In this document: one piece after another, positions 8,907 to 17,981 of the stretch
Position numbering within the stretch: the first letter of the stretch is position 1
Layout of the letters: each line of letters starts with the position of its first letter
The notes under the pieces: model-generated
What the model was told of the DNA's origin: nothing
The model's input: only the letters and a program-made list of their open reading frames with translations
The model's database searches: none
Position numbers and translations under genes: made by a program
DNA from: Haloterrigena salina JCM 13891
Lineage (GTDB): Archaea; Halobacteriota; Halobacteria; Halobacteriales; Natrialbaceae
Length of the DNA: 64,000 bases
Assembly (NCBI RefSeq): GCF_000337495.1
Contig: NZ_AOIS01000018.1
Coordinates: 38,929-102,928 of the forward strand
Reading direction: 5' to 3'

Positions 8907-9753
8907 AGAGTGCCTCCAGCAGGTCGACGTCACAGACGATGCCGACGAGATCCTCGCCCGTGACCATCGGGATCTGTTCGATATCGTTGCTGATCATCCG
9001 CTGGGCGGCCTCCTGGATCGACGTCTGCGCCGAGACCGTCACCACGTCGTCGCTCATGAACGCGCTGACCGGCTCGGCCGGAATCTCGATGTCCCGCGTG
9101 GGGAGGTAGCGGCTGCCGACGGCCTTGATTCCCTCCCACGACCAGTCGTCGTCCTGGTCGCCGAAGTTGTCGCCGGTCTCCTCCTCGCCTTCGACGATGC
9201 GGGCGACGTCGATGACGTCGACCTCCGTCAGGACGCCGCTCATCCGGCCGTCGTCGTCCAGCGCGACGGCGTAGGGGACGTTCGCGTAGGATAGTTCCCG
9301 CTCGGCGACCGGGAGCGGCGCGCCCTCGTAGGTGGTGTTGACGTCCTCGCTCGCGTAGGACTCGACGGTGCCCTCGGTCTCTTGGTCGCCCGCCGCGATC
9401 GCGTGGATCACGTCGGTCACCGTGACGATCCCCTCGAACTCCCCGTCGACGACCGGCACGCGGCGCGCTCCGTCCTCGACCATCGTCCGCGCGACGTCCT
9501 CGAGGCTGGTGTCGGCCGTCGTCGTCGGGACGTCCTCGTCCATCAGGATGACGAGCTGGTCCTCATCGGGCTGTTCGATCAGCGCGTCGCGGGAGATCAG
9601 CCCTCTGTACTCGAGACCGTCCTCGGTCGATTTGAGCACCGGAACGGACGAGAACGGTCGCTCCTGAAGGTACTCGAGGACGTCCGAGCGCGAACCCGGC
9701 AGTTCGACGGTTACCACGTCTTCGCGGGGCGTCATCGCGTCGGCTACGTTCAT
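8899..9753 (-). CDS. protein with four CBS domains
   Basis: A 284-residue cytosolic protein made of two CBS pairs. The pattern (A)MTPREDVVTV, VPVVDGEFEGIVTVTDV, MSGVLTEVDVIDVA and FMSDDVVTVSAQTS...IPMVTGEDLVGIVCDVDL shows four repeats. CBS pairs bind adenosine nucleotides and usually act as energy or ligand sensors; none of the repeats is fused to an enzyme here. It precedes glyS and overlaps it by 8 nt, so it is the first gene of a two-gene unit. A TATA-like box lies about 27 nt before its ATG. Confidence 0.88.
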   Translation of the reverse strand: MNVADAMTPREDVVTVELPGSRSDVLEYLQERPFSSVPVLKSTEDGLEYRGLISRDALIEQPDEDQLVILMDEDVPTTTADTSLEDVARTMVEDGARRVPVVDGEFEGIVTVTDVIHAIAAGDQETEGTVESYASEDVNTTYEGAPLPVAERELSYANVPYAVALDDDGRMSGVLTEVDVIDVARIVEGEEETGDNFGDQDDDWSWEGIKAVGSRYLPTRDIEIPAEPVSAFMSDDVVTVSAQTSIQEAAQRMISNDIEQIPMVTGEDLVGIVCDVDLLEALYE

Positions 9754-9776
9754 ATCCCCACGGTACGGCGAAAATG

Positions 9777-9786
9777 AGTATAAACC
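9777..9786 (-). promoter_or_regulatory. TATA-like box for the CBS-glyS unit
   Basis: On the minus strand GGTTTATACT lies about 27 nt before the ATG at 9753, at the right distance for a leaderless transcript. It is the only A/T-rich element between the two divergent genes on this side. Confidence 0.5.
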
Positions 9787-9852
9787 CAGTGTTTCGTGCG
9801 CCCGCGATATCGGCCCGACCAGTCACTTGGGCTGATAGTTCGATTCGATGAG

Positions 9853-9860
9853 TTTATATG
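9853..9860 (+). promoter_or_regulatory. TATA-like box for a small haloarchaeal gene
   Basis: TTTATATG is centred about 27 nt before the ATG at 9883 and fixes that ATG as the likely leaderless start, against the upstream in-frame start at 9796. Confidence 0.55.
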
Positions 9861-9882
9861 TGGTTGGGAACGAGTGACATAC

Positions 9883-10044
9883 ATGGCGACGAACCCCCAC
9901 GCCATGACGTCCGACGACACCGTCGTCGGTTCGATCGACTCGACGGACTCGAGTACGGAGTACGTCATCGCCGATATCTCGGCCGATGGCGCCTGGCTTT
10001 CCATGCAGGCTGACGACGCGCCGACGCTTCCGGCATGGCGATAA
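9883..10044 (+). CDS. small conserved haloarchaeal protein (53 aa)
   Basis: A 53-residue acidic protein. The C-terminal pattern YVIADISADGAWLSM followed by DAPTLPAWR is familiar from short proteins common in haloarchaeal genomes, possibly the DUF7556 type. There is no signal peptide, membrane segment or Cys. The start is chosen by the TATA box 27 nt upstream. Function unknown. Confidence 0.65.
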   Translation: MATNPHAMTSDDTVVGSIDSTDSSTEYVIADISADGAWLSMQADDAPTLPAWR

Positions 10045-10314
10045 TTGGGGGTGGGAAACGGGATTTCTGTTCCGTCGACGAACTCGGTCGCGCCCGGTCA
10101 CCGGTGATCGGCTGCGTACCGGTTCCGTTCGACGGCTTATTTGACGAGGGTAGTCACGACGACTGTCGTTCGAGCGCGGCAGCCGACGGTTTCGCCGATG
10201 CGACAACGGGGTGACGCCGTCGCCGGCCGCAACCGCTGTTCGAGTAGACCGTCGACCAAGACGTCTAACGCATCCGAGAACGAGCGGTTCGATTCCTGAT
10301 ACCGTCCGCGACGT

Positions 10315-10764
10315 TCAGAAGAGGCCGAGACCGACCGCGTAGGGCCACTCGAGGGCGCCGAGCGCGACCAGCGTCAGCGACGCGCCCAGCAGGCCGACGT
10401 TCTTCAGGAACGCGTTCATCTCGGACTGTTGCTGGTCCTCGGGGACGGCCCAGAAGTCGTGCATCGTCGGCGTCGCCACGAGCAGGAACGCGGCGAGCGC
10501 GCCGGCCGCGAGCGCGGGGAAGACGCCGAGTATGACGCCGAGACCGCCCGCCACGAGCACGACCCCGGAGAGGGCGACCGAGAACGTCGGCGCCGGAATC
10601 CCCTTCATCTCGGCGTAGCCGGCCATGCCCTCGAGGTCGAGGAAGTGGTTCACGCCCGTGAACGCGAGGACGCCGCCGAAGAGTATCCGAGCGACGAGGA
10701 ACAGTTCGGCCGCAAGCGGGCCGTCAAAACTCTGTAGCGGTACCGTTTCGATAGCAGCTATCAT
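10315..10764 (-). CDS. DoxX-like membrane protein
   Basis: A 149-residue protein with four hydrophobic segments. It has the DoxX/DoxD-like layout: LFLVARILFGGVLAFTGVNHF at the first helix, then a GMAGYAEMKGIPAP loop and two Gly/Ala-rich helices. Members range from quinol oxidase subunits to uncharacterised membrane proteins, so the activity is open. The frame is open to 10812, but the ATG at 10764 (MIAAIE) has an A/T-rich box about 27 nt upstream and fits the family better. Confidence 0.75.
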   Translation of the reverse strand: MIAAIETVPLQSFDGPLAAELFLVARILFGGVLAFTGVNHFLDLEGMAGYAEMKGIPAPTFSVALSGVVLVAGGLGVILGVFPALAAGALAAFLLVATPTMHDFWAVPEDQQQSEMNAFLKNVGLLGASLTLVALGALEWPYAVGLGLF

Positions 10765-11002
10765 TCTGTAACCTGCTGTAGTAATCGAACCGTAATAGCC
10801 GTTCTCGGACATCCGTATCCCCTGGTAACGGCGGTGTTATCGACTATCCTCGGTGACATCGAGACCGAATCCCACACCCGTGAATCGGGATCTCGACTCT
10901 TTCCCTGGCCTCTCGAATTCGGTCCGACCGCGAGTGTCCGCGTCGAACGACCGATCCGCAGCGCCCAACGATTTTAGTACGCGAGGATCGAGCGTCCGAT
11001 CG

Positions 11003-11527
11003 ATGGACGGTCCAGACCCCCGACGCGACGGCGGCCCCGAGCGCCCGCGGACGGTGGACGCCGTCGGCCTCGAGCGCGACGACTCGCGGCCGACGGTCGC
11101 GACGTTCCTCTCGTCGCTCGTTCCGGCGGCCCTGGCCCGACGCGCGGTCGCCGTCTCGATCGCGACCGACCGCGAGGTCTACGCTCGCGACGAGCCGGTC
11201 GACATCTCGGTCGACTTCAAAAACCGGCTGCCGGTGCCCGTCTCCGTGCCGACGCCGCGGCGGCGCCGCTGGGGCTGGACGATCGACGGCGACCTCGAGG
11301 GCAGCGACGAGCGCCGCTACGTCCCGGAACGCCCCTCGACGTTTCGGTTCCGCGGCGGCGAGCGCAAACGAGTGCAAGTGACCTGGAACGGCCGCCTCGA
11401 GCGCACCGACGGCGACCGTCGCGAGTCGGTCGTCCCCGACCCCGGCACCTACGAACTCCGGGCGTTCGTCGCGACCGGCGCCGATCGGCACCGGCCCAGC
11501 GACGAGACGACGATCCGCCTCGAGTAG
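11003..11527 (+). CDS. haloarchaeal protein with a BsuPI-like beta-sandwich domain
   Basis: A 174-residue protein whose C-terminal 120 residues look like the immunoglobulin-type fold of BsuPI-related proteins. The visible pattern is REVYARDEPVDISVDFKNR, a central STFRFRGGERKRVQVTWNG stretch, and the closing PGTYELRAFV. The name comes from a Bacillus intracellular proteinase inhibitor, but most archaeal members have no known role. ATG 11003 is 27 nt after a TTTAGTA box; the open frame before it is low in protein character. Confidence 0.65.
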   Translation: MDGPDPRRDGGPERPRTVDAVGLERDDSRPTVATFLSSLVPAALARRAVAVSIATDREVYARDEPVDISVDFKNRLPVPVSVPTPRRRRWGWTIDGDLEGSDERRYVPERPSTFRFRGGERKRVQVTWNGRLERTDGDRRESVVPDPGTYELRAFVATGADRHRPSDETTIRLE

Positions 11528-11643
11528 GTCGAGGCCACCGGCTCGAGTCGCGCCCGTTTCTGTCTCGAGTAGGTCGATGACCCCCGCCGAGCGTCGGCGG
11601 GACCACCGGTAACCGTTTACTCGGGTGTGTTGTGGTACCACAT

Positions 11644-12150
11644 ATGTCGCTCGAGCAGGTGTTCTCGCGGCTGCCGGACCCTCGATCGCACGCGTTCCCG
11701 GACCACTCGCTGCCTCGCGGTGACCCCGTGTTTCCAATCGCGGTCGCTCGCGAGGAACTGACGGCGGTCCTGGAACTGTACGAGACGTTTCGGGCCGTGG
11801 ATCCGACCGGACTCGACGCGAACCCGTTCCTCGAGGCGGCGACGACGCACATGCGACAGACGTTCGGGGTGCCCCGATACCGGCCGGACGAGCAGTTGGC
11901 CGACGACATCGCGGTGCTGTTGAACGACTTCTCGGCCGATCTGGGCGGGCGTTCCATGGGCGTCGTCGACGCGACGCCGGCCCACCACCGGACGCTGTAC
12001 TTCTTCCTGGTCAGCTGTCGGGGCTACTACGGCGCGCCCCACATCCGGTTCGAGCCCGACGAGGCGGCCGTCGAGACGCTGTACGACCTCTACCAGCGGG
12101 TGACCGAGCAGGAGGTGTACCTCAAACGGCCGTCGTCGGTGCTCGAGTGA
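11644..12150 (+). CDS. uncharacterised haloarchaeal protein (168 aa)
   Basis: A soluble acidic protein with no recognised domain. It opens MSLEQVFSRLPDPRSHAFPD, has helical segments (EELTAVLELYETFRAV, LADDIAVLLNDF), and ends with YDLYQRVTEQEVYLKRPS. The region around ATPAHHRTLYFFLVSCRGYYG has clustered His and aromatic residues. The ATG at 11644 follows CATAT and is preceded by a TTTACT box about 27 nt upstream. I do not recognise the family. Confidence 0.6.
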   Translation: MSLEQVFSRLPDPRSHAFPDHSLPRGDPVFPIAVAREELTAVLELYETFRAVDPTGLDANPFLEAATTHMRQTFGVPRYRPDEQLADDIAVLLNDFSADLGGRSMGVVDATPAHHRTLYFFLVSCRGYYGAPHIRFEPDEAAVETLYDLYQRVTEQEVYLKRPSSVLE

Positions 12151-12289
12151 CGTCGTTGCGTTCCGTTCGGGATTCCGTTCGTTCCCAGTCGCGCGAGTGA
12201 GACGTCCTCGAGTTCGCGGCCGGCGTCGCGGCGGCCGGCGTCCCGTCGTCGCGGCCCCGGCAGTTGCCGCCCGAAGGGTCAGGGAGCGA

Positions 12290-12724
12290 GTGGGCGTGGG
12301 GACGCCCATAGAACGGGCAGCCATCGTCGAGACGGTCAGCGACCGCACCGAAGCCGACGACGACGGCGCGACGGACGCCACGCGAGCCGTCCTCGAGACG
12401 CTCGGCGAGCACCTGAGCGCCGATCAGGTCGACGATCTGGCGGCCGAACTGCCCCCGGACCTGAGCGAGCACCTCACCGAGGGCGAGTCCGGGGAGCAAT
12501 TCTCCGAGGAAGAGTTCATCTCGCGGGTCGACCAGCGCATGGAAACGCTCGACGTGACCGGCGAGCGCGCCGCGACCGCGGTGCTGGCGACGTTCCTCGA
12601 GTCGGTCGACGAGGCGGAACGCTCCGCGGTCGTCGACCAGTTCCGACAGTACGGCCTCGAGACCCTGCTGGGTGAGACCGACGCCGACGTCGACGTCAGC
12701 GAACGCTCGCCTCGAGAGCGATAG
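12290..12724 (+). CDS. DUF2267-type protein
   Basis: A 144-residue acidic helical protein. It shows the DUF2267 pattern: ATRAVLETLGEHLSADQVDDL followed by LPPDLSEHLTEG, then EEEFISRVDQRME, and part of a second repeat (RAATAVLATFLESVDE). The function of the family is unknown; members are common in halophiles. The upstream open frame is an arginine-rich reading of GC-rich DNA, so I place the start at a GTG (12290, or 12296) with a GGGAG run just before it. The start is uncertain. Confidence 0.6.
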   Translation: MGVGTPIERAAIVETVSDRTEADDDGATDATRAVLETLGEHLSADQVDDLAAELPPDLSEHLTEGESGEQFSEEEFISRVDQRMETLDVTGERAATAVLATFLESVDEAERSAVVDQFRQYGLETLLGETDADVDVSERSPRER

Positions 12725-13094
12725 CGAGTGAGCGTCGTCTTCTGGAGCGTCGAACCGACGGTAACTGGCGTCTCGGGGCGAACCGATCGGAGAATCGCCG
12801 CTCGTTTTCCTCGCGCTGGCAGCGAGGAGTTCCACACCCTCCCCAGCCGACTCGTTCGCTCGCTGGCTCACGGCCGTCGGCCGTTCGCCCGTCCGCTCAC
12901 TCGTCCCTCGCGAGTCGCGTCGCGTCCCGCATTCGAGGCACTCACTCCGTTCGTGCCTCGCTATCGCTCGCTGCGACGCTGCGCGCCGATGGTCGAATTG
13001 CGATCGATCGCTACTCGAGTCGCTACGAGGGCGGTCGAACCCCCCGCGAAAAACGAGTCGTCTCGATGCTCCTCGAGTCGCTCGAGCGTTCGAT
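12725..13094. other. gene-free, palindrome-rich spacer
   Basis: No convincing gene. The stretch is rich in CGCTCGCT/TCACTCG-type words and short inverted repeats, such as ACGGCC-GTC-GGCCGT at 12870-12884 and CGAGGCAC...GTGCCTCG at 12934-12960. The arginine-rich frames crossing it look like composition artefacts. Confidence 0.6.
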
Positions 13095-13361
13095 TCAGGC
13101 CTGGTCGACCTGCTCGCGGTAGTCTTCGACCTCCTCGATCGCCTCCTCGACCTTGTCCTTGGTGTTGCCGTCGGCCGCCTCGCGGACCTGTCGCAGCGTG
13201 TTGAGCCGTTCGTCGAGGATCGCGTGATCGGGTGTCGTGTCGCCCATCACGTAGTCGGCGAACGCGTCGGTGGTCTCGCGGATGTCGTCGCGAACGTCGT
13301 CGTCGGCCGATTTGGCCGCTTCCTCGAGGTCGTCGCGGGCCTGCTGGAGTTGCTCGGTCAT
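13095..13361 (-). CDS. small helical haloarchaeal protein (88 aa)
   Basis: An 88-residue, strongly acidic, almost wholly helical protein starting MTEQLQQARDDLEEAAK and ending EEVEDYREQVDQA, with a central YVMGDTTPDHAILDERL loop. Heptad-like spacing suggests a coiled-coil or helical hairpin. Similar short proteins are widespread in haloarchaea (possibly DUF7553), with no known function. The upstream in-frame start at 13442 adds a non-acidic stretch and is less likely. Confidence 0.65.
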   Translation of the reverse strand: MTEQLQQARDDLEEAAKSADDDVRDDIRETTDAFADYVMGDTTPDHAILDERLNTLRQVREAADGNTKDKVEEAIEEVEDYREQVDQA

Positions 13362-13500
13362 AGTCGAATCCAAACCGAGACGACGCATAACGGTTGGGCG
13401 AGCAATAGCCACGTCCGTTCGGACTCCGAACGACGTTTGCACGAACTGATTCCGGGGTATGGAAGGCTATTAGTGGCGACCGACAGTACCTTGCTAGTGA

Positions 13501-13695
13501 ATGACCAGTACGGCGACGTTCGAGGTTTTTCAGGACAGAGCGGGCGAGTGGCGGTGGCGTCTCGTCGCCGCGAACGGGAACATCATCGCCGATAGCGGCG
13601 AAGGCTACGCGTCCAAACAGGGGGTCAAGCGAGGCATCGACAGCGTCAAACGGAGCGCGGCCGGAGCGGACGTCCAGTTCGTGACGGACGACTGA
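13501..13695 (+). CDS. HVO_2922/YegP-type (DUF1508) small protein
   Basis: A 64-residue protein with the single DUF1508/YegP repeat: FEVFQDRAGEWRWRLVAANG, then IIADSGEGYASKQGVKRGIDSVK. Haloarchaeal one-repeat forms such as HVO_2922 are well known as a family, with no defined activity. The ATG lies 27 nt after a CTATTAG box, so the transcript is probably leaderless. Confidence 0.85.
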   Translation: MTSTATFEVFQDRAGEWRWRLVAANGNIIADSGEGYASKQGVKRGIDSVKRSAAGADVQFVTDD

Positions 13696-13923
13696 GGCGG
13701 CGCCGCGGTCGGCGAACGGATTCGAAACCTCGTCCCGCCGGGAGGACATCCAGACGGGCCATCGGCTCCGACACTGACGTTTTCATCACTCTATCTCCAA
13801 AACGGCCGAATTCCGACGAAGGAGCTCGTGAGGCGGGCGTATCCCCGAATGTCGGCAAATCCCCGATTCCGAGCGTTCGATGCCTCGAGAACCTCGAAAT
13901 CGGTGGTAAGAGGCACATCTTGT

Positions 13924-13934
13924 ACCTTATATGG
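13924..13934 (+). promoter_or_regulatory. TATA-like box for the antiporter gene
   Basis: ACCTTATATGG lies about 30 nt before the ATG at 13962 and supports that start over the in-frame codon at 13920, which precedes the box. Confidence 0.5.
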
Positions 13935-13961
13935 GGGGACGTACTCGTCAGTATCACATAC

Positions 13962-15317
13962 ATGTCGTCTCGGTTACGCCATCCGCTCGTCGCCGTCATC
14001 GTTACGCTACTCCTGACAGTCCCGTGGATCGGGACGTTCCTTTCCTACGGCGGCTATGGAACCGTTCATCCGAGCGAAAACATCGCGGCCGGTATCGCCG
14101 TCCTCGTCGCCGGAACCGCGATCCTCGGCGCGGCGTTCCTGCTCGCGTGGGCGGCCGAAACCGCCGAGAAGGACGTCCCGCAGGCGTTCGCCATCGCGGT
14201 GCTCGCGGTGCTTGCCGTGGCTCCCGAGTACGCCGTCGACGCGCTCTACGCCTGGCAGGCCGGCGCCGGCTCCGGCGAAGCGGGCAACCTCGCGGTCGCG
14301 AACATGACCGGCGCGAACCGGATCCTCATCGGGCTCGGCTGGTCGGGGATCGCGCTGTTCAGCATCTACCGCGCGAAGCGCACGGCCGATCCGGCGGTCG
14401 AACACCGCTCGGGGGTCCTCGCGGACGCGGTCACACTGGACCGCGCGATCTCCCTCGAGATCGTGTTCCTCCTCGTCGCGACGGCGTTCGCGTTTCTCGT
14501 CCCGCTCGGCGGCGGGATCGGGATGGTCGATACGCTCGTTCTCGTCGGCCTCTATCTGATCTATCTTCTCGTGATCATCCGGAGCGACGTCGAGGAAACC
14601 GAGGAACACGTCGGTGTGCCCGCGTATTTCCAAGGCTTCCCCAAGATCCCGCGAGTGGCGGTCGTCCTCTTCGGATTCGCGTTTTCAGGGGCGATAATCT
14701 TCACCGCGGTGCATCCGTTCGCGGAAGGGCTCGAGCAGATGGGCCTCCAGTACGGCGTCCCCGAGTTCTTCATGATCCAGTGGCTCGCCCCGTTGGCCTC
14801 CGAAAGCCCCGAGCTGATCGTCGTGGCCTACCTCGTGAACAAGGCGCGGACGACCGCCGGATTCAACGCGCTCATCTCCTCGAAGCTCAATCAGTGGACG
14901 CTGCTCATCGGGACGCTCGCGGTCGTCTACTCGATCTCCGCCGGGCACGTCGGGACGCTCCCGTTCGATTCGAAGCAGGTCGCGGAGATTTGGATCACCG
15001 CGGCCCAGAGTTTCTTCGCGATCGCCATCCTGACGAACTTCGAGATCAGCACCCGCGAGGCGCTCGCGTTGCTCGGACTGTTCGGAACGCAGGTCCTCGC
15101 GGAGTTCTACGTCATTCGGACGTACTCCGAGCCGGTCGTGACGGACCTCAGCATGAGCGTCCTCTACGGCTACACTGCCGTGTACGTCCTGCTCGGGCTC
15201 GCCTTGTTCCTCCGGCGACGCGACAGCGTCCGCGAACTCCTCGAGCGAACCGCCTTGACCACGCGAGCGGCGATCGGTCTCGGGACCGCCCAAGCCCAGA
15301 GAGAGCACGCGGACTGA
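13962..15317 (+). CDS. sodium/calcium exchanger family membrane protein
   Basis: A 451-residue membrane protein with ten or eleven hydrophobic segments and the two alpha repeats of the CaCA superfamily. The first repeat contains APEYAVDALYAWQ with GANRILIGLGWSG downstream. The second contains ASESPELIVVAYLVNKART and AGFNALISSKLNQWTLLIGT. The acidic residues in PEY and SPEL are those expected to bind the cation. It probably exchanges Na+ or H+ for Ca2+ or a related cation. It is a single gene with its own promoter. Confidence 0.85.
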   Translation: MSSRLRHPLVAVIVTLLLTVPWIGTFLSYGGYGTVHPSENIAAGIAVLVAGTAILGAAFLLAWAAETAEKDVPQAFAIAVLAVLAVAPEYAVDALYAWQAGAGSGEAGNLAVANMTGANRILIGLGWSGIALFSIYRAKRTADPAVEHRSGVLADAVTLDRAISLEIVFLLVATAFAFLVPLGGGIGMVDTLVLVGLYLIYLLVIIRSDVEETEEHVGVPAYFQGFPKIPRVAVVLFGFAFSGAIIFTAVHPFAEGLEQMGLQYGVPEFFMIQWLAPLASESPELIVVAYLVNKARTTAGFNALISSKLNQWTLLIGTLAVVYSISAGHVGTLPFDSKQVAEIWITAAQSFFAIAILTNFEISTREALALLGLFGTQVLAEFYVIRTYSEPVVTDLSMSVLYGYTAVYVLLGLALFLRRRDSVRELLERTALTTRAAIGLGTAQAQREHAD

Positions 15318-15400
15318 GTCTCGTCCGCCGTCGCCTCCGCCCGCGTTCGCGCGTCGCGTAATGCGAGCGCGTAAAGTAGCTCGAGGCCCTGATCCCGCTA

Positions 15401-17464
15401 ATGAGCGACTCCGATTCTCGAGGCCCCCTCCAGCCGGATCGTCCCGACGTCGATCGGCCGTTTACGGTCGACGCGCCCTTCGAGCCCGCGGGCGACCAGC
15501 CCGAGGCGATCGAGCAGTTAGCCGAGGGGTTCCGACAGGAGATGGACAGACAGACCCTGCTCGGGGTGACCGGCTCCGGAAAGACCAACACCGTCTCGTG
15601 GTTGATCGAGGAGATCCAGAAGCCGACCCTCGTCATCGCCCACAACAAGACGCTGGCCGCCCAGCTCTACGAGGAGTTCCGGAACCTCTTCCCCGAGAAC
15701 GCCGTCGAGTACTTCGTCTCCTATTACGACTACTACCAGCCCGAGGCCTACGTCGAGCAGACCGACACCTACATCGACAAGGACGCGTCGATCAACGACG
15801 AGATCGACCGCCTGCGCCACTCCGCGACGCGCTCCCTCTTGACGCGCGAGGACGTCATCGTCGTCGCCTCGGTCTCGGCGATCTATGGCCTCGGCGACCC
15901 GCGCAACTACGTCGACATGTCCATGCGACTCGAGGTCGGCGAGGAGGTCGGCCGCGACGAGTTGCTGAAGCGGCTGGTGGACCTCAACTACGAGCGCAAC
16001 GACGTCGACTTCACGCAGGGCACCTTCCGCGTGCGGGGCGACACCGTCGAAATCTACCCGATGTACGGCCGCTACGCCGTCCGCGTCGAACTGTGGGGCG
16101 ACGAGATCGACCGCATGGTGAAGGTCGACCCCCTCGAGGGGAAGACTCAGGGCGACCAGCAGGCCGTCCTCGTCCACCCGGCGGAGCACTACTCGATCCC
16201 GGAGACGACCCTCGAGGAGGCGATGGACGAGATCCGGACCGACCTCGACAAGCGCATCTCTTACTTCGAGCGCACGGGCGACATGATCGCTGCCCAGCGC
16301 ATCGAGGAGCGAACGACCTTCGACCTCGAGATGATGCAGGAGACGGGCTACTGCTCGGGCATCGAGAACTACTCCGTCTACCTCTCGGATCGGGAATCGG
16401 GCGACGCGCCGTACACCCTGCTGGACTACTTCCCGGACGACTTCCTCACAGTCGTCGACGAATCCCACGTCACACTTCCCCAGGTTCGCGGGCAGTACGC
16501 CGGCGACAAGTCCCGGAAGGACTCGCTGGTCGAGAACGGGTTCCGACTGCCCACGGCCTACGACAACCGGCCGCTCACCTTTGAAGAGTTCCAGGAGAAG
16601 ACCAACCAGACGCTGTACGTCTCGGCGACGCCCGGCGACTACGAGCGCGAGGAGAGCGACCAGATCGTCGAACAGATCGTTCGACCCACCCACCTCGTCG
16701 ACCCCGAGATCGAGGTCTCGCCGGCCAGCGGCCAGATCGACGACCTGATGGACCGCATCGACGAGCGCATCGAACGCGACGAACGGACCCTCGTCACCAC
16801 CCTCACGAAGCGGATGGCCGAGGACCTGACCGAGTATCTCGAGGAGGCCGGCGTCGACGTCGCGTACATGCACGACGAGACGGACACGCTCGAGCGCCAC
16901 GAGATCATCCGCTCGTTACGTCTGGGCGAGATCGACGTCCTCGTCGGGATCAACCTCCTGCGGGAGGGGCTGGACATCCCCGAGGTTTCCCTCGTCGCGA
17001 TCTTAGATGCCGATCAGGAAGGGTTCCTCCGCAGCGAGACGACGCTCGTCCAGACGATGGGCCGGGCGGCGCGAAACGTCAACGGCGAGGTCGTCCTCTA
17101 CGCCGACGACCCCTCGAACGCCATGGAGTCGGCGATCGAGGAAACCCAGCGTCGCCGCCGGATTCAACAGGAGTACAACGAGGAGCACGGGTTCGAACCC
17201 ACGACGATCGAGAAGGAAGTCGGCGAGACGAACCTCCCCGGCAGCAAGACCGAGACCACGCAGGTCTCGGGCCGCGAGATCGAGGACGAGGAGGAGGCCG
17301 AACGCTACGTCGCCGAACTCGAGGACCGGATGGACGAGGCCGCGAGCAACCTCGAGTTCGAACTGGCGGCCGATATTCGCGATCGGATCCGAGAAGTGCG
17401 CGAGGAGTTCGAACTCGGCAGCGGCGAGGACGAGGGGATCGCGCCGCCGACGGAAGAGTTCTGA
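15401..17464 (+). CDS. uvrB: excinuclease ABC subunit UvrB
   Basis: A 687-residue DNA repair helicase-like protein that verifies damage and hands DNA to UvrC. Walker A (GVTGSGKT) is at residues 55-62. The beta-hairpin has the diagnostic [10 protein letters not shown] near residue 108 followed by [11 protein letters not shown]. The DEAD-like motif is [11 protein letters not shown]. Helicase motifs V/VI read [13 protein letters not shown] and QTMGRAARN. The C-terminal UVR domain ([18 protein letters not shown]) binds UvrC. The length is normal and the gene is complete. Confidence 0.97.
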   Translation: MSDSDSRGPLQPDRPDVDRPFTVDAPFEPAGDQPEAIEQLAEGFRQEMDRQTLLGVTGSGKTNTVSWLIEEIQKPTLVIAHNKTLAAQLYEEFRNLFPENAVEYFVSYYDYYQPEAYVEQTDTYIDKDASINDEIDRLRHSATRSLLTREDVIVVASVSAIYGLGDPRNYVDMSMRLEVGEEVGRDELLKRLVDLNYERNDVDFTQGTFRVRGDTVEIYPMYGRYAVRVELWGDEIDRMVKVDPLEGKTQGDQQAVLVHPAEHYSIPETTLEEAMDEIRTDLDKRISYFERTGDMIAAQRIEERTTFDLEMMQETGYCSGIENYSVYLSDRESGDAPYTLLDYFPDDFLTVVDESHVTLPQVRGQYAGDKSRKDSLVENGFRLPTAYDNRPLTFEEFQEKTNQTLYVSATPGDYEREESDQIVEQIVRPTHLVDPEIEVSPASGQIDDLMDRIDERIERDERTLVTTLTKRMAEDLTEYLEEAGVDVAYMHDETDTLERHEIIRSLRLGEIDVLVGINLLREGLDIPEVSLVAILDADQEGFLRSETTLVQTMGRAARNVNGEVVLYADDPSNAMESAIEETQRRRRIQQEYNEEHGFEPTTIEKEVGETNLPGSKTETTQVSGREIEDEEEAERYVAELEDRMDEAASNLEFELAADIRDRIREVREEFELGSGEDEGIAPPTEEF

Positions 17465-17950
17465 GCGGGATCCCCTCTCCGCGAGAATCGGTTTCGATCG
17501 TCGAGAATCCGCGTTCACCGGCAGACACGAGTCCGTTACAACTCCGGTACCGCGTTCGTGGCCCTCCGACGGCCCGAAACGGGATTCCGAGACGGCAGGG
17601 AGTCCGAGTCACCATACAGTCTCGATCATCGATACCGCAGGGATGCGTCCATCATTGGTCGGCAAACTCCTCGATTGCGGCGAGTTTCCAGCAATCAAAT
17701 CTGAGTCGGACGACAGTCATTTCACCAGACAGTTTCCCTGAGAAGGTGGCGTAACCGCTTCCAGACGGAACGGACCTCCGCTCTCGTGCGGGTGATCGGA
17801 CGCGTTCGTCGCTACTCGAGCATCAATTGACGAGAGACTGCGAAGCATCTATTCAACACTGAGCGCCGTTTCGTCGGGGGAACTCGGAGCTGATTCCCCC
17901 CGTGGACTTCCTTATCGCAACGGTCCGGAGAGATAGTACACGCACCGATA
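17465..17950. other. gene-free stretch before the toxin island
   Basis: About 490 bases without a supportable gene. G+C falls by eye towards the right end, marking the left edge of the accessory island. No clear repeat, tRNA or insertion-sequence end was seen. Confidence 0.55.
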
Positions 17951-17962
17951 AGCTATTATATT
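17951..17962 (+). promoter_or_regulatory. TATA-like box for the toxin gene
   Basis: AGCTATTATATT lies about 27-30 nt before the point where the toxin signal-peptide frame begins (ATA at 17982, ATT at 17988). It suggests that a leaderless transcript would begin at that position, although no ATG, GTG or TTG is present there. Confidence 0.5.
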
Positions 17963-17981
17963 ACCACTATAGTCACGATAT

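Noticed and set aside
15518-16900. 460-codon minus-strand open frame opposite uvrB
   Set aside because: Antisense shadow of a strongly conserved gene. Its translation is Val/Asp/Leu-rich without domain features, as expected from GC-rich codons read on the other strand.
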